Of a DNA stretch of 64,000 nt, positions 1 through 11,394 are shown in pieces. Location of the stretch: NCBI GenBank assembly GCA_011316305.1, contig SAUG01000086.1, positions 330,110 through 394,109 on the forward strand, given 5' to 3'. How positions within the stretch are numbered: position 1 is the stretch's first letter; each line of letters begins with the position of its first letter. Below the pieces are notes generated by a model. It saw only the letters and a program-made list of their open reading frames with translations, was not told the DNA's origin and made no database searches. This stretch comes from Rusavskia elegans. Its lineage: Eukaryota > Ascomycota > Lecanoromycetes > Teloschistales > Teloschistaceae. Both the position numbers and the translations under genes were made by a program.

Positions 1-692
1 GTCATCATTGTTTCTACACCGAGTGTTCCAATGTGAGCTTCGGATTCTACGGATCGCAAGGAATCGAACGAGTAGCTGAAAAGGCATGTTTGATGGTCAT
101 GCCGGGGAGAGCACAGTGAATGGCCGAGCAATACACAAATGGTGGGGATCGAGGGGAGGAGGACAAACGGCTTAGCGTTGAGCTTAATTTCGTACATTAC
201 CTTACCTTAGCGTTCTTGCACCTCTGAGTGGACTACTTTACCCTTGCCCAATCTGTCCATTATGCCTGGGGAAATCTCCTTCAAAATGTCGTCCCGCTGC
301 GACCTCTCGTTCCTCATTCCTTCATCGTCATTCACCACCCACCCGCCATCCATCTCTTCACCCCCACCAACCCGTCCATCACTTCTAGAGACCTCTAAAC
401 GCGTGATACCTCTTTGGGAAACACCGGTACGTATGCAGTATCATGAAATCTGCCGAACGATGTGATTCTCAGTAAGAAGCTCACCCGATTGCGAAGCACC
501 TTTTCCATCAACTTCACCATTCGTTTTGCTCCCTTGCGAGATATCTCATTCCCTTGAGACATCTCTATCAATTCCATCCCTTTATACCGCCAGCCCTACG
601 CTCGCTTGATTCGGGTCTTTCTGCAAATCCTTCTACGGTGCTTGTTGCCTTCTTTCCCACTCTAGAAGTCTTCAGATGTAGGACAAATCGAC
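1..692 (+). promoter_or_regulatory. Upstream region and probable 5' leader of ITC1
   Basis: No convincing gene here. The stretch from about 290 to 400 is strongly pyrimidine-rich, as is common just upstream of transcription starts in filamentous fungi. Short ORFs on both strands have no recognisable domain and overlap each other, so I treat them as chance. The region leads into the ITC1 start codon at 693. Confidence 0.5.
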
Positions 693-3600
693 ATGGTACT
701 CCTTGCTCTTCACCCTCGTATAACTTCTTGTTAAATTTCCTATAGGTCCTGTACAAACGGAAGCCTGTGCCCCTGGTCAGCCGGCCGTCCAACATACAGG
801 ATGACCAAGAAGTGGGTCTTGACATGTCATTTGTCTATCTGCTTTTGTGCTTACGTGTTTCCAGGTCTGGACCTTCGAGCAGACTGGGGAAGTCTTCACT
901 ACTTACCAGTCTTATCTCCAAAGGTTCGTCTACCACGGAATAAACCATCTGGACAATGAATGAGCTCTACTGACACGGGCTGCTGTTCTAGAGGGGACTT
1001 TTATAGACAGGTGACCAGCTGCTTCCACTTCGTCGACCCATTTGGGCCCTAACCGACTTGGATTAGAAACGCTTCAGCTGCGAGATAACAGGTCATTCTG
1101 GTCTAACCTTCTTCGAGGCTTTTCAAAGCGAGGTGTGCCCCCCCCCCCTCCTTCCCCCCCTCCTTTGCGGTATAGTCAATCCATGACGTCGTTCAGTCGC
1201 TGATGCTGCACAGTCCGACGCGTCGGGCGAGGTTGAGGATGCGTTCCCTGATGCCTTGAAAGGGCCCATACTAAGAAAGGTGCAATTCTCAACGGTATCC
1301 AGACTGGACCATCTTGGTATGGCTTTCCTTGTAGATTTGGTCTATTCCATCGCTAACGGTCGGCTGTAGTGGATCATGTTTACGAGGTCATCCATAGTCT
1401 TTGGCTATCTCTTTCGAATCCGGTAGCTGATACTTCTTAGGATTTTAAACATGACTACTATCCTGGTGAAAGTATCGTTGTGACTTTCGACGACGGCAAT
1501 CGCTCTCCCGGAATTCTAAGGGAGAAGACCAAGTTCTCAGAATTACTGAGAGCAGATGGCTCGATTGAGCGGTCAGCCTATGCTCGTTATCGGGTCTGCC
1601 TCAACAGTTCTTCGGATAAAGAAATCGTTGTAGAGGCGAAAGATCTCGCGCGCGAACGCAAGACTTTCACAAAGCAAAGACTGCGATCCTTCCTTAAGAA
1701 ATCGATCGACCATGAGTCATGGATAGGTGCACCCTGGTGTGTCAAGCCCGAGATCGCCCAAGGTTATCAAATTAGTGGCAACGTACCGCCGCATCTCACC
1801 TACGAGCATCAGATGGCACAGCGGAAAGCTCATTCGATGCTTAAGAAGAACGATTTTGACGGACAGCTTCTGAATTTCAGCCCTGGTCTACCTCAACTGA
1901 AACCTAAAGGACAGAAGCACAAGCGGGGGAGCCAGGACGCAGCACGTTTAAGCGAAGAGTATCAGCGGGCACTGGCTGCTAACCCGGATTTCAGCAAGAT
2001 CCCACAGCAACAGGTGGAGCAAGTTCTGACGGGGCCGAACGGGATCAATGGATTTTCACATATTGCAGTCAAAAGCCAACCCAAGCAACCTCCCCCACCA
2101 CCAGCCCTAAAATATCCTATCGAAGACTTGGAGCTCCCTCCCATTCCTAACAAAGCACCTCGACCCGCTTTGAAGTTCCTGTCAATCGATCCCCCAACTC
2201 CACACATTCTCCCCGAAAAGTCGGCCAGGGGAATACTGATGCGTTCTGTCGGTCCATTGCTGGAAACGTGGGATACCTTGAACGTTTATTGTGAAGTTTT
2301 CCAACTCGACTCGTTCACATTCGATGATTATGTCGAAGCACTCCAGCTCACGCACGATACACATCACTGCAAACTCATCAGCGAAATCCATTGTGCTGTA
2401 CTCAAGAAGCTGGTCAACGATGTCAACGACAAGAATGGTCAGGTCCAATTTTCACTACCCGAATCTAATTCGTCTAGGAGCGAAGATAGCTCGGTCGCAG
2501 ATACCACTTCTCTACCATCCCCCACGCCTGAGCCCGAAGTTAAGCCTTCTGGAAGAACAACAAGGAGTAGTCTTGCAAAGTTAGAGGCAGCGGACTTGAA
2601 GGCTGTGCAAACGGCTGATTCATCAACTGTAGAGGGCAAGATACACCGCGCCGCAGAGATGGAGCATTCAACACGGGCGTACGATTGGAAAATGCGACTG
2701 AGGAAGCGGGATTTCGGTCAGGGAGCCTGGGTCTACATCATTGTCGGGCTGTTGTACCAACTTTCCAACGATGCCCGTCGTAAGAGAAGTTGTGATGAGA
2801 TTCTTAGCAAGCTGGCCCCACCTGATCAGGAAGCGACAATTCAGACTGCCATCTCTCAGTACCCACTGATCGACATCAATACGCGTGTCAAGATACTAGA
2901 GATTCTTTGCATGCTGTCCTTAGAGACCAAGGCCATTAGGATATATATGGAGGAATGCAACAACAATATGACAGAGTTCCGCAAAGAAAAAATTGACATG
3001 CAGCGAAAGCGGAGAGCAGCGTAAGCAGTCTTTCGTGGGGAAACATTTGACATGCTAACACGCAAAAGTATGGAGGACCTCCAATCACTCCACGAGGAGC
3101 GTAAGGCATTACAGCCTAAAAGCAGAACAACGTCTCCTATACCTGAGCTCGAGGGACTCAATGATTCGAAGATTACCAATGGTACCGAAGACGAGGTTGA
3201 GATTGAGGATGATGAGGATGCTGTCATTGACACCGAGGAAGAGGAGAAGCCTCACCAAGGACGATCTCTTCGTCGCGCTAATGACAGGGCCGCGCAACGT
3301 AAGAAACGAGCGGAAGAAGAACGAATGAGGAAAGAGAGGTTGCAGGCGGAGAAGGCGAAGAAACCCTCCAAGCAAGAAAAACAATACGAGAAGATCGTTA
3401 AGAAGATCGAGGAGGCCAAAGACCAGATCAAAGAGTACGAAGAAGAAGTTTTGGTGCTTGAAAATGATCTACGGGAGTCTGATTGTCCGCGGACAAGGGT
3501 TCTTGGAAAGGATCGGTTCTGGAATCGTTACTACTGGTTTGAAAGGAATGCCATGCCTTACGCCGGTCTTCCGGATAGCTCCACGGCATCCGCTGGCTAT

Positions 3601-4200
3601 GCCAATGGTTGCTTGTGGATCCAAGGTCCGGACGACATGGAACGACAAGGTTTTATCGAACTTTGCGAAGCCGAGAACCGGCAATACTACAACGCCTTCA
3701 AGATGAGGGTTCCAGAGCGGAAGATGATCGAAGAAGGCCAGACGCATGTTTTCAACGCTCGACAATGGGGCTACTTGGACGAACCGGACGAGCTTGACAA
3801 GCTCATTGGCTGGCTTGACACGCACGGAGTGCGAGAGGTCAAGCTACGAAAGGAACTTCAGGCGCAGCGGGATAAGATCACTAAGTATATGGTTCAGCGA
3901 AAAGAGTTCCTTGCCACGAGCGAAGATAAAAAACCGGAAGACGATGAGCCTACAAGTAGGATGTCCACAAGGACCAAGACGTACACGGGCCCGGTTACAA
4001 CGCGTCGTTGCTTCGCTTGGACGAATCTTACAGCGGAACGCGAGATCGGGCACATGCATAGCGAACCAAAGCCCCCGGCCAACAATCGAAAGCAAGGGAA
4101 ATCGGCAAAGAAGGCCGTTGAGGAGGATGTCCGTCAAACACGCGCAACGAATCGCCAAGGCAAACCGCTGACTCGTCAAGGGAATCGGTACACGTTTTGA
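693..4200 (+). CDS. ITC1: Itc1/Acf1-type ISWI chromatin-remodelling subunit (WAC, DDT, WHIM)
   Basis: Non-catalytic partner of the ISWI ATPase (ISW2/ACF-type complex), which spaces nucleosomes in the nucleus. Proposed exons: 693-695, 746-811, 865-923, 992-1010, 1067-1132, 1214-1316, 1370-1386, 1441-3020, 3069-4200. These join in one frame to 1,014 aa. The N-terminus reads MVLYKRKPVPLVSRP, the usual WAC start, and residues of about 20-125 form the WAC domain (DDQEVWTFEQTGEVF, RFSCEITGHSGLTFFEA, YYPGESIVV). A DDT-like helix block (VGPLLETWDTLNVYCEVFQL) lies near residues 373-410. A WHIM motif (LGKDRFWNRYYWFE) lies near 780-797, after a charged coiled coil. All introns are GT-AG. The first exon holds only the ATG codon, the riskiest part of the model, though the 3-nt exon keeps both frame and family motif. 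Same strand as SGF73 downstream. Confidence 0.9.
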
Positions 4201-4913
4201 TCCCGTTCCCAGACCCAGCGGAGTTGGGTAAGCGAGTCCGGCAGTGCTATTTCATGAGTGATGCGTCGGAGAAGCAGGTTGGCTTTCAGCACCTATCTCA
4301 TGTTCTTATGAGTTCTTTATGACACTTTTCACGATATCATCTCACCTGCAAGCGCTGCTCCTCCTGATGCTGCTGCTGCTGCAGGTCAGGGCGGCGCCAG
4401 TCCCTGTTAGTACTCTACTAGCACTGGGTTTCAGCATCTTTTCCATTGCACAAACTCATCCAGGTGTTTCTTGGTTCGAAAATGAATGCATATAGCGCGG
4501 AGCATGGATATGGGAAGCAAAAGCGAAAAAACTGCATGTATTATTACCACATACTCTCAGACAGCTTAGACGATTTCTCGATAGAGAATCAGGTACGTCA
4601 AAGAGGTATGAATCTTGCTCCTCTTACAGAGGGATTTTGTACTTCAAGGGTTCGACAACGATAAACGATTGACTCCTATCCTTGGTACCGAAGAGCAACC
4701 GGTGACGGTTGACCAGTCAAGCCAGTCCACATTTGGTTAAACCCGGATCTGTCTATCGTAAAGTCCGGGCAAGTCTTGGCATATCTTGGCTCCAGCATTG
4801 TCTGTGCGTTGCAATCATTATTACACCACGACGCTGTGATTAATGTCTTTTAGGGAAGGAAGTGTACAACATTCATCCGGAACGTGGTGAGGGTTAACTT
4901 CTGTTTTGTCGCC
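4201..4913 (+). promoter_or_regulatory. ITC1-SGF73 intergenic region
   Basis: Holds the ITC1 3' untranslated region and the SGF73 promoter. The only structured element I see is a (TGC)5 microsatellite at about 4368-4382. No supported gene. Confidence 0.4.
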
Positions 4914-6664
4914 ATGGCTTCCAGCGATCCAAGCCGACGAGGTCTGCCTTCCTATTTCTCAAGCTACTTTACCCCAATCCAGCACGCTGACGAATTTCAA
5001 GCCTCGGTTGCCTCCAGCTCAGACATGAGTCCTGTAGACCCTGCTGTTGCGGCCAAGGCTCTTCCCAAGAAAGAGAAACAGGCAGGTCCCATCAAGCTCA
5101 AGAAGTCTATCGCAAAGAATACAAGACCCAAGGATAGTGGTAAGCTGGATCTTGCCTCCCGACGACAGCCCATCACAAGCTAACTGAACTTCGTCCTCGA
5201 AAAGCCGAGACTCGTAGTCCGTCTCCTAATTCTCCTTCGATCAATGGGAATGATGCAGAGGCGAGAGCATCTGTCCCGCCAAGCCAGACCAAAGGCGATG
5301 CTGCGCAGCGAGTGCGTTGCAAGCATTGCAAGGAGCGAATAGTCATAGCTTCCATGGGCTCACATATGAAGTCTTGTCCGGAGAAGAAGAAAAAGGACAA
5401 GTTGCCCAAGAAGAAAGACTCCCAAGATGCCCTCGCCAAAACAACGGCCAGCAATGAGGATAAAGATGGTGAGCTGCAGGACGATGATGCCGTTGCTGGC
5501 AAGGTTGATGGTGCCGAAGCCAGTGCCGCCGCTCGGGCTGTTTCATCCGTGAAAGGCGCTGTCAAAACGGGGAAGAAGACCGCCGTCAAGGAGGCAACAA
5601 CATCGACAACCGACAACACATCCAAGAAAACTAAGAAACGTAAAGCCGAGTTAGAAGGCGACAAGGAGCCGAAGAAGAAGAAGCTCAAGAAGGATGAACC
5701 GCCCAAGCCCAAGATGCCCAAGCCCAAAGGGCCTGTGGATGTTGAGAAGCAATGTGGTGTGCTGCTTCCTAATGGGGGTTACTGTGCTCGAAGCCTGACC
5801 TGCAAAAGCCATTCCATGGGTGCGAAGCGAGGGGTGCCGGGCCGGAGCATGCCTTATGATTTCTTGTTGGCCCAGTATCAGAAGAAAAATCAAGCTAAGC
5901 AGCAGAGTAAGTCATGACGGGATGTCTTCAAGGACCCTCTATTTCATTACACTACATTCACAGACACCATCACATCCGCCACTCTACACTTCCTCCAGTT
6001 AAATGTTGATCACTTAATGTCCGAATGTCACTGCTCTACCATAAATTAATAGCTCACACGTCTTCTTCCCTTTGCAATAACGCTGAACCCACTAACGATC
6101 CTTCAAATCATTATAGAAGCGGCCATGGACGCCAATGCTCCACTTATCGACGACACTGACGCCAATGTCCCTGTCGATTCCGACGAGGAGAAGGACGCAT
6201 ACATGGCAGGCCTCGCACGCTGGCGCCCTCAACCCCTCGCGCAGCATGTTTTTGTGAGCTGTCGTTCCAAGTACAATCGCATCCGTGTCAAGGAAGCTCT
6301 CGCCCAAGCGCTTGCCGGCCAACGTGGTAGCAATATGTTTGCCGTTCGCCCGCCGGAAGCGTCTGGGACTGTGACGGCAACTCAGAGTGCGGTGGGCGCT
6401 GGGTCAAATGTCGAGGGTGCGGATGTCAATTCTACCCCAGTGGACTTGGGCACGAGTGCCGGCAATGCTCTGTTCAACGGTATCACTCAGGAAGGGGGAA
6501 ACACAGGAGTTGGCCAGTTGGAACGTCGTCCGAGCGCGATTCAGCAGGCTTTGGGGCCGAGTGCTGGTGCTGATGCGGCCGCGGGAGGCACCAGTAGCAG
6601 TCGAAATGGAGCATCTACGGACGGTCCAGTCCGCAAGGCCTCTGTCGCTGCTACCGCTGCTTGA
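4914..6664 (+). CDS. SGF73: Sgf73/ataxin-7-like SAGA subunit with SCA7 domain
   Basis: Subunit of the SAGA co-activator that anchors the histone H2B deubiquitinase module. Exons 4914-5139, 5205-5906 and 6117-6664 give 491 aa. The start is the ATG in a GCCATGGC context rather than an upstream in-frame GTG. A zinc knuckle C114-x2-C117-x11-H129-x3-C133 matches the Sgf73 zinc finger that inserts into the DUB module. After a lysine-rich linker, residues of about 252-309 form the SCA7 domain ([36 protein letters not shown]). The VDSDEEKDA and QPLAQHV segments in exon 3 follow it, as in fungal homologues. Intron 1 (65 nt) has a CTAAC branch site. Intron 2 is long (210 nt) with ACTAAC near its 3' end. 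Tandem with ITC1, another chromatin gene; convergent with the asparaginyl-tRNA synthetase gene. Confidence 0.9.
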
Positions 6665-7164
6665 AGAAGGCAAACAATGTTCATCATTCATTCGAGGTGA
6701 TCTATGGAGTACAAGGTGTATTTGAGGGAGGAATATACCCCATGTGCGTGGGGTGTGTGGATGTATTGTCTCGGAGTCAGGTTAGTTTGTCAACGAGATC
6801 CGATGATCGGTGTGGAAATGATGGAGAAGGGGTTTATGATCAGTCAGTTGTTTGCGTCCTAATCCTATATCGACGGGCGCAACACGTGAAAGAATACTTC
6901 AAGCCGAGGATTGAAAATGACATATCGAATCTTGAGACCTCGTCTTCTATGGTATCTCATCTACTTCTATTTGCATGATAGTACGTCAGTGCTTCGCTAC
7001 AATTGCAGACAAACTCGGGACATCTCCAGTATGCCTCTTGCCATACTCAGGCTCCCTGAACAATCCAGTGTATGCACGGAAGTCAAGAGGGTATTTCAGT
7101 AGAGAATCTCCGGCTTGGTGAAGGTAGGTCTCTGAGTCCTATGCCGGCGGCCGAGGCGAGTATC
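6665..7164. other. Convergent 3' region between SGF73 and AsnRS
   Basis: Tail-to-tail spacer that must carry both 3' untranslated regions. Short ORFs on the plus strand have no family features. I see no RNA gene or repeat. Confidence 0.4.
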
Positions 7165-9014
7165 TTACGGAGTACATCTATCGGTAAATCGAGGATACAG
7201 AGAACATTCTCTGACGGTAAAACGGCCGCACATCCAGGCCAAGAAGCGCTCGAGACCCAATCCGTAGCCACCATGCGGCGATGTGCCGTACCTTGAGAGA
7301 CGGTCGAGTCAGCATCAAATATTCATGGAAGAAGCATATCCACGTCAATACAGAAGCAGTGGGGGGATGCTTACTTCCTCTGGTCCGTATACCAGTAGTA
7401 AGGTGTCGGGTCGATTTCCACGCGCTTGTATGCCTCCATCAATTCGTTATAGTCCTCCATCCTCATACTGCCACCCACAATTTCCCCAACATTTGGCATG
7501 AGACAGTCTACGCTTTCCGTTACTCTTGGATCCTGCGGGTCCTTCCTCATGTAGAAGGCTTTGATTTCGGCGGGGAAGTGCGTCAGGAAAATCGGACGGT
7601 TGATGATGTCCGTCATCTTGCGCTCTGCTGCCTCGGCTATATCATCGCCGAATCTGTGCGCTTCGCCCTCACCCGTCTTAATATCGTGTTCATTGAGCCA
7701 CTCAATGGCGTCTGCGTACTTCATACGCTTGAAGGGTCGTTCGGGGGCTTCAAATTTGGGGTTCAAGTCCAGGATCAGCTTGGCAATTTGCGGGTTGGCA
7801 AGAGCCAGCTCAACCACGCGGCACATTACGAACTCTAGATGTGCGAGGAGGTCATCGAAGGTAATAAAATCGAGTTCGGCCTCAATATGGGTGTATTCGG
7901 AGAGATGGCGGCGCGTTAGAGATTTTTCGGCACGGAAGGACGGAGCAACGCAAAAGACGTTGCCCAGTGAGGGAAGGCAAGTTTCAAGGTAGAGTTGGGA
8001 AGACTGTGTGAGGTAAGCCTTTTGGCCATAGTAGTCGAAGGCGAAGAGGGTAGCTCCACCCTCGACTTGGGTTTGAACCATGCAAGGTGGAGTAACTTCC
8101 AGACAGCTAGGGATGATTTCTTCGTAGGTTTGGCGGAACGCTCGCAGCAGAGCGGCACGCACTTTCATGACCGAGGAAGCATGATCGCCGCGGAGGACGA
8201 GATGTCGGTTATCGTAAAGTGTCTGAGGGTCTGCATCAGGGGCAGCACGGGTGGTGATGGCTTCCTTGTCACCGGCTGCTTTCCCAATGACTTCATAGTA
8301 GTCGGCATGCAGTTCTCGATCGTCTGGAGCGTGCTGCTTGGGGGGCACCTCCCACATCTCGCCGTATATTTCCAGGGAGGTCTCCAGCGTCATGGTCATT
8401 GCGTCGTAGGTTTTGGTGAGGTCTCCGGTAAGCACACACTGCAACAGACCGTAGCCGTCCTGTAGGGTGAGGAAGATGACATCCTTCTGTGACCGAAAAC
8501 GATGTACGCGCCCGGTCACACGTACTCGTGTGCCCCGTCCGTCGGAATAGTCGACGTCTTCGCTCTGGCCGCTCCGCAGCTTCACCACAGCAGGATCTTT
8601 GTCATTCAGTCGTATCTTGACCGCTTTGGGTAATTGTGGATCCTGACGGATGTGAAGCTTCTTGGCCTCGTCCAGGATCTGCTGTCGTTTGTCTGCTTCT
8701 TGCTTTTCTCGAGAAGTAAGCTCATCCCCTTTAGCTTGTTTTCTCTTATGCTGGTCGTAGAGTTTGGTAGCCTTCTTTAGGGCCGATGTTGTCGCAGGGG
8801 TCCATTGCCGATGGACTTCTGATACCCCTGGGCCCTGATCGGCGCCTGGCTCCTTCTTCTGTGTCAGATATTGAGGTCCATCAGATGGTACTGGCGGATG
8901 TTGAATGAATGCGAACAGCAGGGTTTTATACGGCTTGTGCTCGGAACCGTCTGCGCTTTTGTCATCGCTACCCTGATCCTCGTCAACATAGACGCTCCTA
9001 CTTGACTCTGCCAT
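7165..9014 (-). CDS. DED81: Cytosolic asparaginyl-tRNA synthetase
   Basis: Class II synthetase that charges tRNA-Asn in the cytosol. Exons on the minus strand: 9014-7375 and 7291-7165, 588 aa. The 83-nt intron splits the codon in YYWYTDQRK/YGTSPHGG. The N-terminus (VYVDEDQGSDDKSADGS, KPYKTLLFAF) is the appended domain typical of eukaryotic cytosolic AsnRS. An OB-fold anticodon-binding domain follows (VRVTGRVHRFRSQKDVIFLTL). Catalytic-core landmarks are VQTQVEGG, LTQSSQLYLETCLP, motif 2 (SFRAEKSLTRRHLSEYTHIE) and motif 3 (GGYGLGLERFLAWM). It ends LYPRFTDRCTP. An ATG 39 nt upstream is in frame, but MAESS is preferred because homologues begin close to the VYVDE motif. An AspRS call is less likely given the N-terminal domain and the motif wording. 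Divergent from the GT69 gene, with an inverted repeat between them. Confidence 0.92.
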
Positions 9015-9295
9015 TGCTGCAAGTACCGAAGACCTCCAAGGCGGAAAAAGCAAGTAATAAACAGCTCAAAAGTGTCGATTGACGGTATGGCGGAGTCATC
9101 ATCAGCCTTATGACAATGAATAATAAATTAATAATCGCAGCGGAACTACTCCGTAGCGTGGTTGATAAACTACGCTACGGTTGGGGATAAATTATGATCA
9201 GATTCACCTCAGGCTGATAAACCCCCTATGAAGACCTCACTTTGGACCTTCTTTTCCACCTGCGATGGCAGCTTTCATCAACCGAATGCTCTGCC
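9015..9295. promoter_or_regulatory. Bidirectional promoter, AsnRS / GT69
   Basis: A 281-bp spacer between two divergently transcribed genes. It contains an AT-rich stretch (TAATAAATTAATAATC, about 9121-9136) and a 9-bp perfect inverted repeat at 9151-9180, listed separately. Confidence 0.6.
9151..9180. repeat. 9-bp perfect inverted repeat in divergent promoter
   Basis: CCGTAGCGT at 9151-9159 and its exact reverse complement ACGCTACGG at 9172-9180 flank a 12-nt spacer. The symmetry and the location between divergent start codons fit a binding site for a dimeric regulator. No factor can be named from sequence alone. Confidence 0.5.
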
Positions 9296-10936
9296 ATGCC
9301 ACGTCTTCTCCATCCCGAAGAATATGACACATCAGGAAGGTCCTCGTCGGACTCTACAGAACTCCTCGATCTAAACAGCGCAGACTTTGAATCTCAGGGA
9401 TTGACTACTTCTTCATATGTGCACCGTCGCCAACCGTCCTCCTCCTTAACATTCATCAAGAACCTTCCACTCCTCGTCAATGGCGCCTGGCGACGGCATG
9501 GTTTCCAGCCGAGAGGCCTGAGACGTCCTCGCCGCTCCCCGTCCAGTTACTGGCATCTCTTCCGTCGACGGATCCCCTTGGTCTTTCACTGCTTGCTTGG
9601 CACTATCTTCGCTCTTGTCTTGATCACCGTTGTCTTTCGTCCGTCATACACAAGACGACCTGCGCATTACGATGCCCTTGAGAAGATCATCCTGGCTTCC
9701 AAGGACTCGGGGCGGGGTAACCCAACGAAAGAAAAGGTCTTCATTGCCACTAGTATATACGACAAAAGCGGTCATCTTGTTGACGGAGCTTGGGGAAGTT
9801 CTCTTTTAAATCTCGTAGACCTTCTTGGAAAAGATAACGTCTTCCTCAGCATTTACGAGAACGATGCAGGTCAGAAGGCTGAGGATGCACTCAGCAATTT
9901 CAAAGCCAGAGTTCCGTGTGTAAATGAGATTATATTCGAACGTCATCTTCCCTTGAACACTGTACCCAAGGTTGTTATGCCCAACGGATCGGAGAGAACC
10001 AAGCGAATCGCCTACCTTGCAGAGGTCAGAAACCGCGCTTTGCGTCCCCTGCGAACGCAAGAAGCGGTGCGATACGACAAGCTACTGTTCCTCAACGACG
10101 TAGTGTTTGATCCCATCGAAGCAGTTCAGTTGCTCTTCTCGACCAATACTGATGCGCATGGTAAGAGCTCATATCTGGCTGCCTGTGCTGTGGACTTTAT
10201 CAACCCGTTCAAATTCTACGACACTTTCGCAACCAGGGACGCCGAAGGCTACAGCATGGGAGTGCCTTTCTTCCCCTGGTTCTCTGACGCCGGAGAAGGG
10301 ATTAGCAGAAGCGATGTAGTCCAAGGAAAGGACGCGGTGCGAGTCAAGAGTTGCTGGGGAGGCATGGTTGCCTTCGACGCGACCTATTTCCAAGCCCCTG
10401 CAGCCGCACACGAAAGATTGATCCGGTCCGAAAGCAATGCTACTCAACCCGCGGTGACTGTCTCTCAGGTACCGATCCGGTTCCGCGCAGAGGCTGACCT
10501 CTATTGGGAAGCGTCGGAATGCTGTTTAGTCCATGCCGATTTGCTGAGCGTCAGCAAAGCAGAACAAAAGCCCGGGATAGATGCAGGAATCTACATGAAT
10601 CCGTACATCCGTGTTGCATACGGTACATGGACGCTCTGGTGGCTCCGGTTCACGCGGCGGATGGAAAAGCTCTACATCATACCTCATTACTTGGTCAACC
10701 ATCTGGCGGGACTGCCACGCTTCAATCCTCGGCGCACCGAGATAGCAGGTCAGGACGTCACCGATCGTGTCTGGGTAGCTGAGGAAGGATCAGCGGCCGG
10801 AGGTTCATTCCAAGAAGTGGGCCGGGTTGCAGGGACTGGTGGTTATTGTGGCTTCAGGACTCTTCAACTGATCAAGGACAGCGTGAGAAAAGGTGAAAAG
10901 AACTGGGAGACGATGCCAGTGCCAGCAGGCGAGTAA
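9296..10936 (+). CDS. GT69-family alpha-1,3-mannosyltransferase (CMT1/CAP59-like), type II membrane protein
   Basis: Golgi-type glycosyltransferase related to cryptococcal mannosyltransferase CMT1 and Cap59 (CAZy GT69), which use GDP-mannose to build surface glycans. Single exon, 546 aa from the ATG at 9296. An upstream in-frame ATG at 9242 would only add 18 unconserved residues. Topology is a cytosolic tail of about 92 residues rich in S and R, one hydrophobic anchor (about 93-114, IPLVFHCLLGTIFALVLITV), then a lumenal catalytic domain. Family landmarks are KVFIATSIYDKSG, NVFLSIYEND, RIAYLAEVRNRALRPL, the acidic LFLNDVVFDP (about 265-273) likely to bind metal or nucleotide sugar, the CWGGM motif (353-357) and ASECCLVHADL. 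The exact acceptor in this fungus cannot be read from sequence. Confidence 0.88.
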   Translation: MPRLLHPEEYDTSGRSSSDSTELLDLNSADFESQGLTTSSYVHRRQPSSSLTFIKNLPLLVNGAWRRHGFQPRGLRRPRRSPSSYWHLFRRRIPLVFHCLLGTIFALVLITVVFRPSYTRRPAHYDALEKIILASKDSGRGNPTKEKVFIATSIYDKSGHLVDGAWGSSLLNLVDLLGKDNVFLSIYENDAGQKAEDALSNFKARVPCVNEIIFERHLPLNTVPKVVMPNGSERTKRIAYLAEVRNRALRPLRTQEAVRYDKLLFLNDVVFDPIEAVQLLFSTNTDAHGKSSYLAACAVDFINPFKFYDTFATRDAEGYSMGVPFFPWFSDAGEGISRSDVVQGKDAVRVKSCWGGMVAFDATYFQAPAAAHERLIRSESNATQPAVTVSQVPIRFRAEADLYWEASECCLVHADLLSVSKAEQKPGIDAGIYMNPYIRVAYGTWTLWWLRFTRRMEKLYIIPHYLVNHLAGLPRFNPRRTEIAGQDVTDRVWVAEEGSAAGGSFQEVGRVAGTGGYCGFRTLQLIKDSVRKGEKNWETMPVPAGE

Positions 10937-11394
10937 ACCCAGGGGACGTCTTCTTAGATATCTTGTCATAGGCAGTGTGTCGTGCTAGATACCCCCAGTG
11001 TTTGGATTATTGTTTGTCACTCCTTCTGCCACCGTACTCCTGTGATGATGATATCAGTGAGTTGATGCAAAGGACCATGTCAAGGGGGACCCATCACTCC
11101 TGTCATTCACTCAACGTCCACCGTTGGTGAATCTCGCGTGTTGGAACCACGCCATTTCCTCTTCCGTGTCCACACAAAAGATATTCACACTGCCCCGTCT
11201 TCTGTCTTTCCGACGAACTTGGACCAGACAACGGATTACACGAACTTATTCTGCCTCTCAGCTCTAGTCCAGCCTGTCTAGTACCCGCCTCCACAACGCT
11301 GCGATTTGCAGTCTTCACACGGGACTTGGATTATGGTTGGTATTGCTTTCTGACGAACACACTGATCAAGGCCGTCCACCAAGACACCCTCACC
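10937..11394 (+). promoter_or_regulatory. GT69 terminator side and promoter of RRM-like gene
   Basis: Intergenic 458 bp. It becomes C/T-rich toward 11394 and ends in a CACCATGC start context. No separate gene or RNA seen. Confidence 0.4.

Noticed and set aside
244..577. Small ORFs upstream of ITC1
   Set aside because: Pyrimidine-rich leader composition explains them; no start context or domain supports a gene.
5173..5727. 184-aa minus-strand ORF over SGF73
   Set aside because: A low-complexity shadow of the lysine-rich linker; the plus strand has zinc finger and SCA7 motifs.
7281..8465. Long plus-strand ORFs (143-185 aa) opposite the AsnRS gene
   Set aside because: They lie antisense to a clearly conserved synthetase frame and have no family features of their own.
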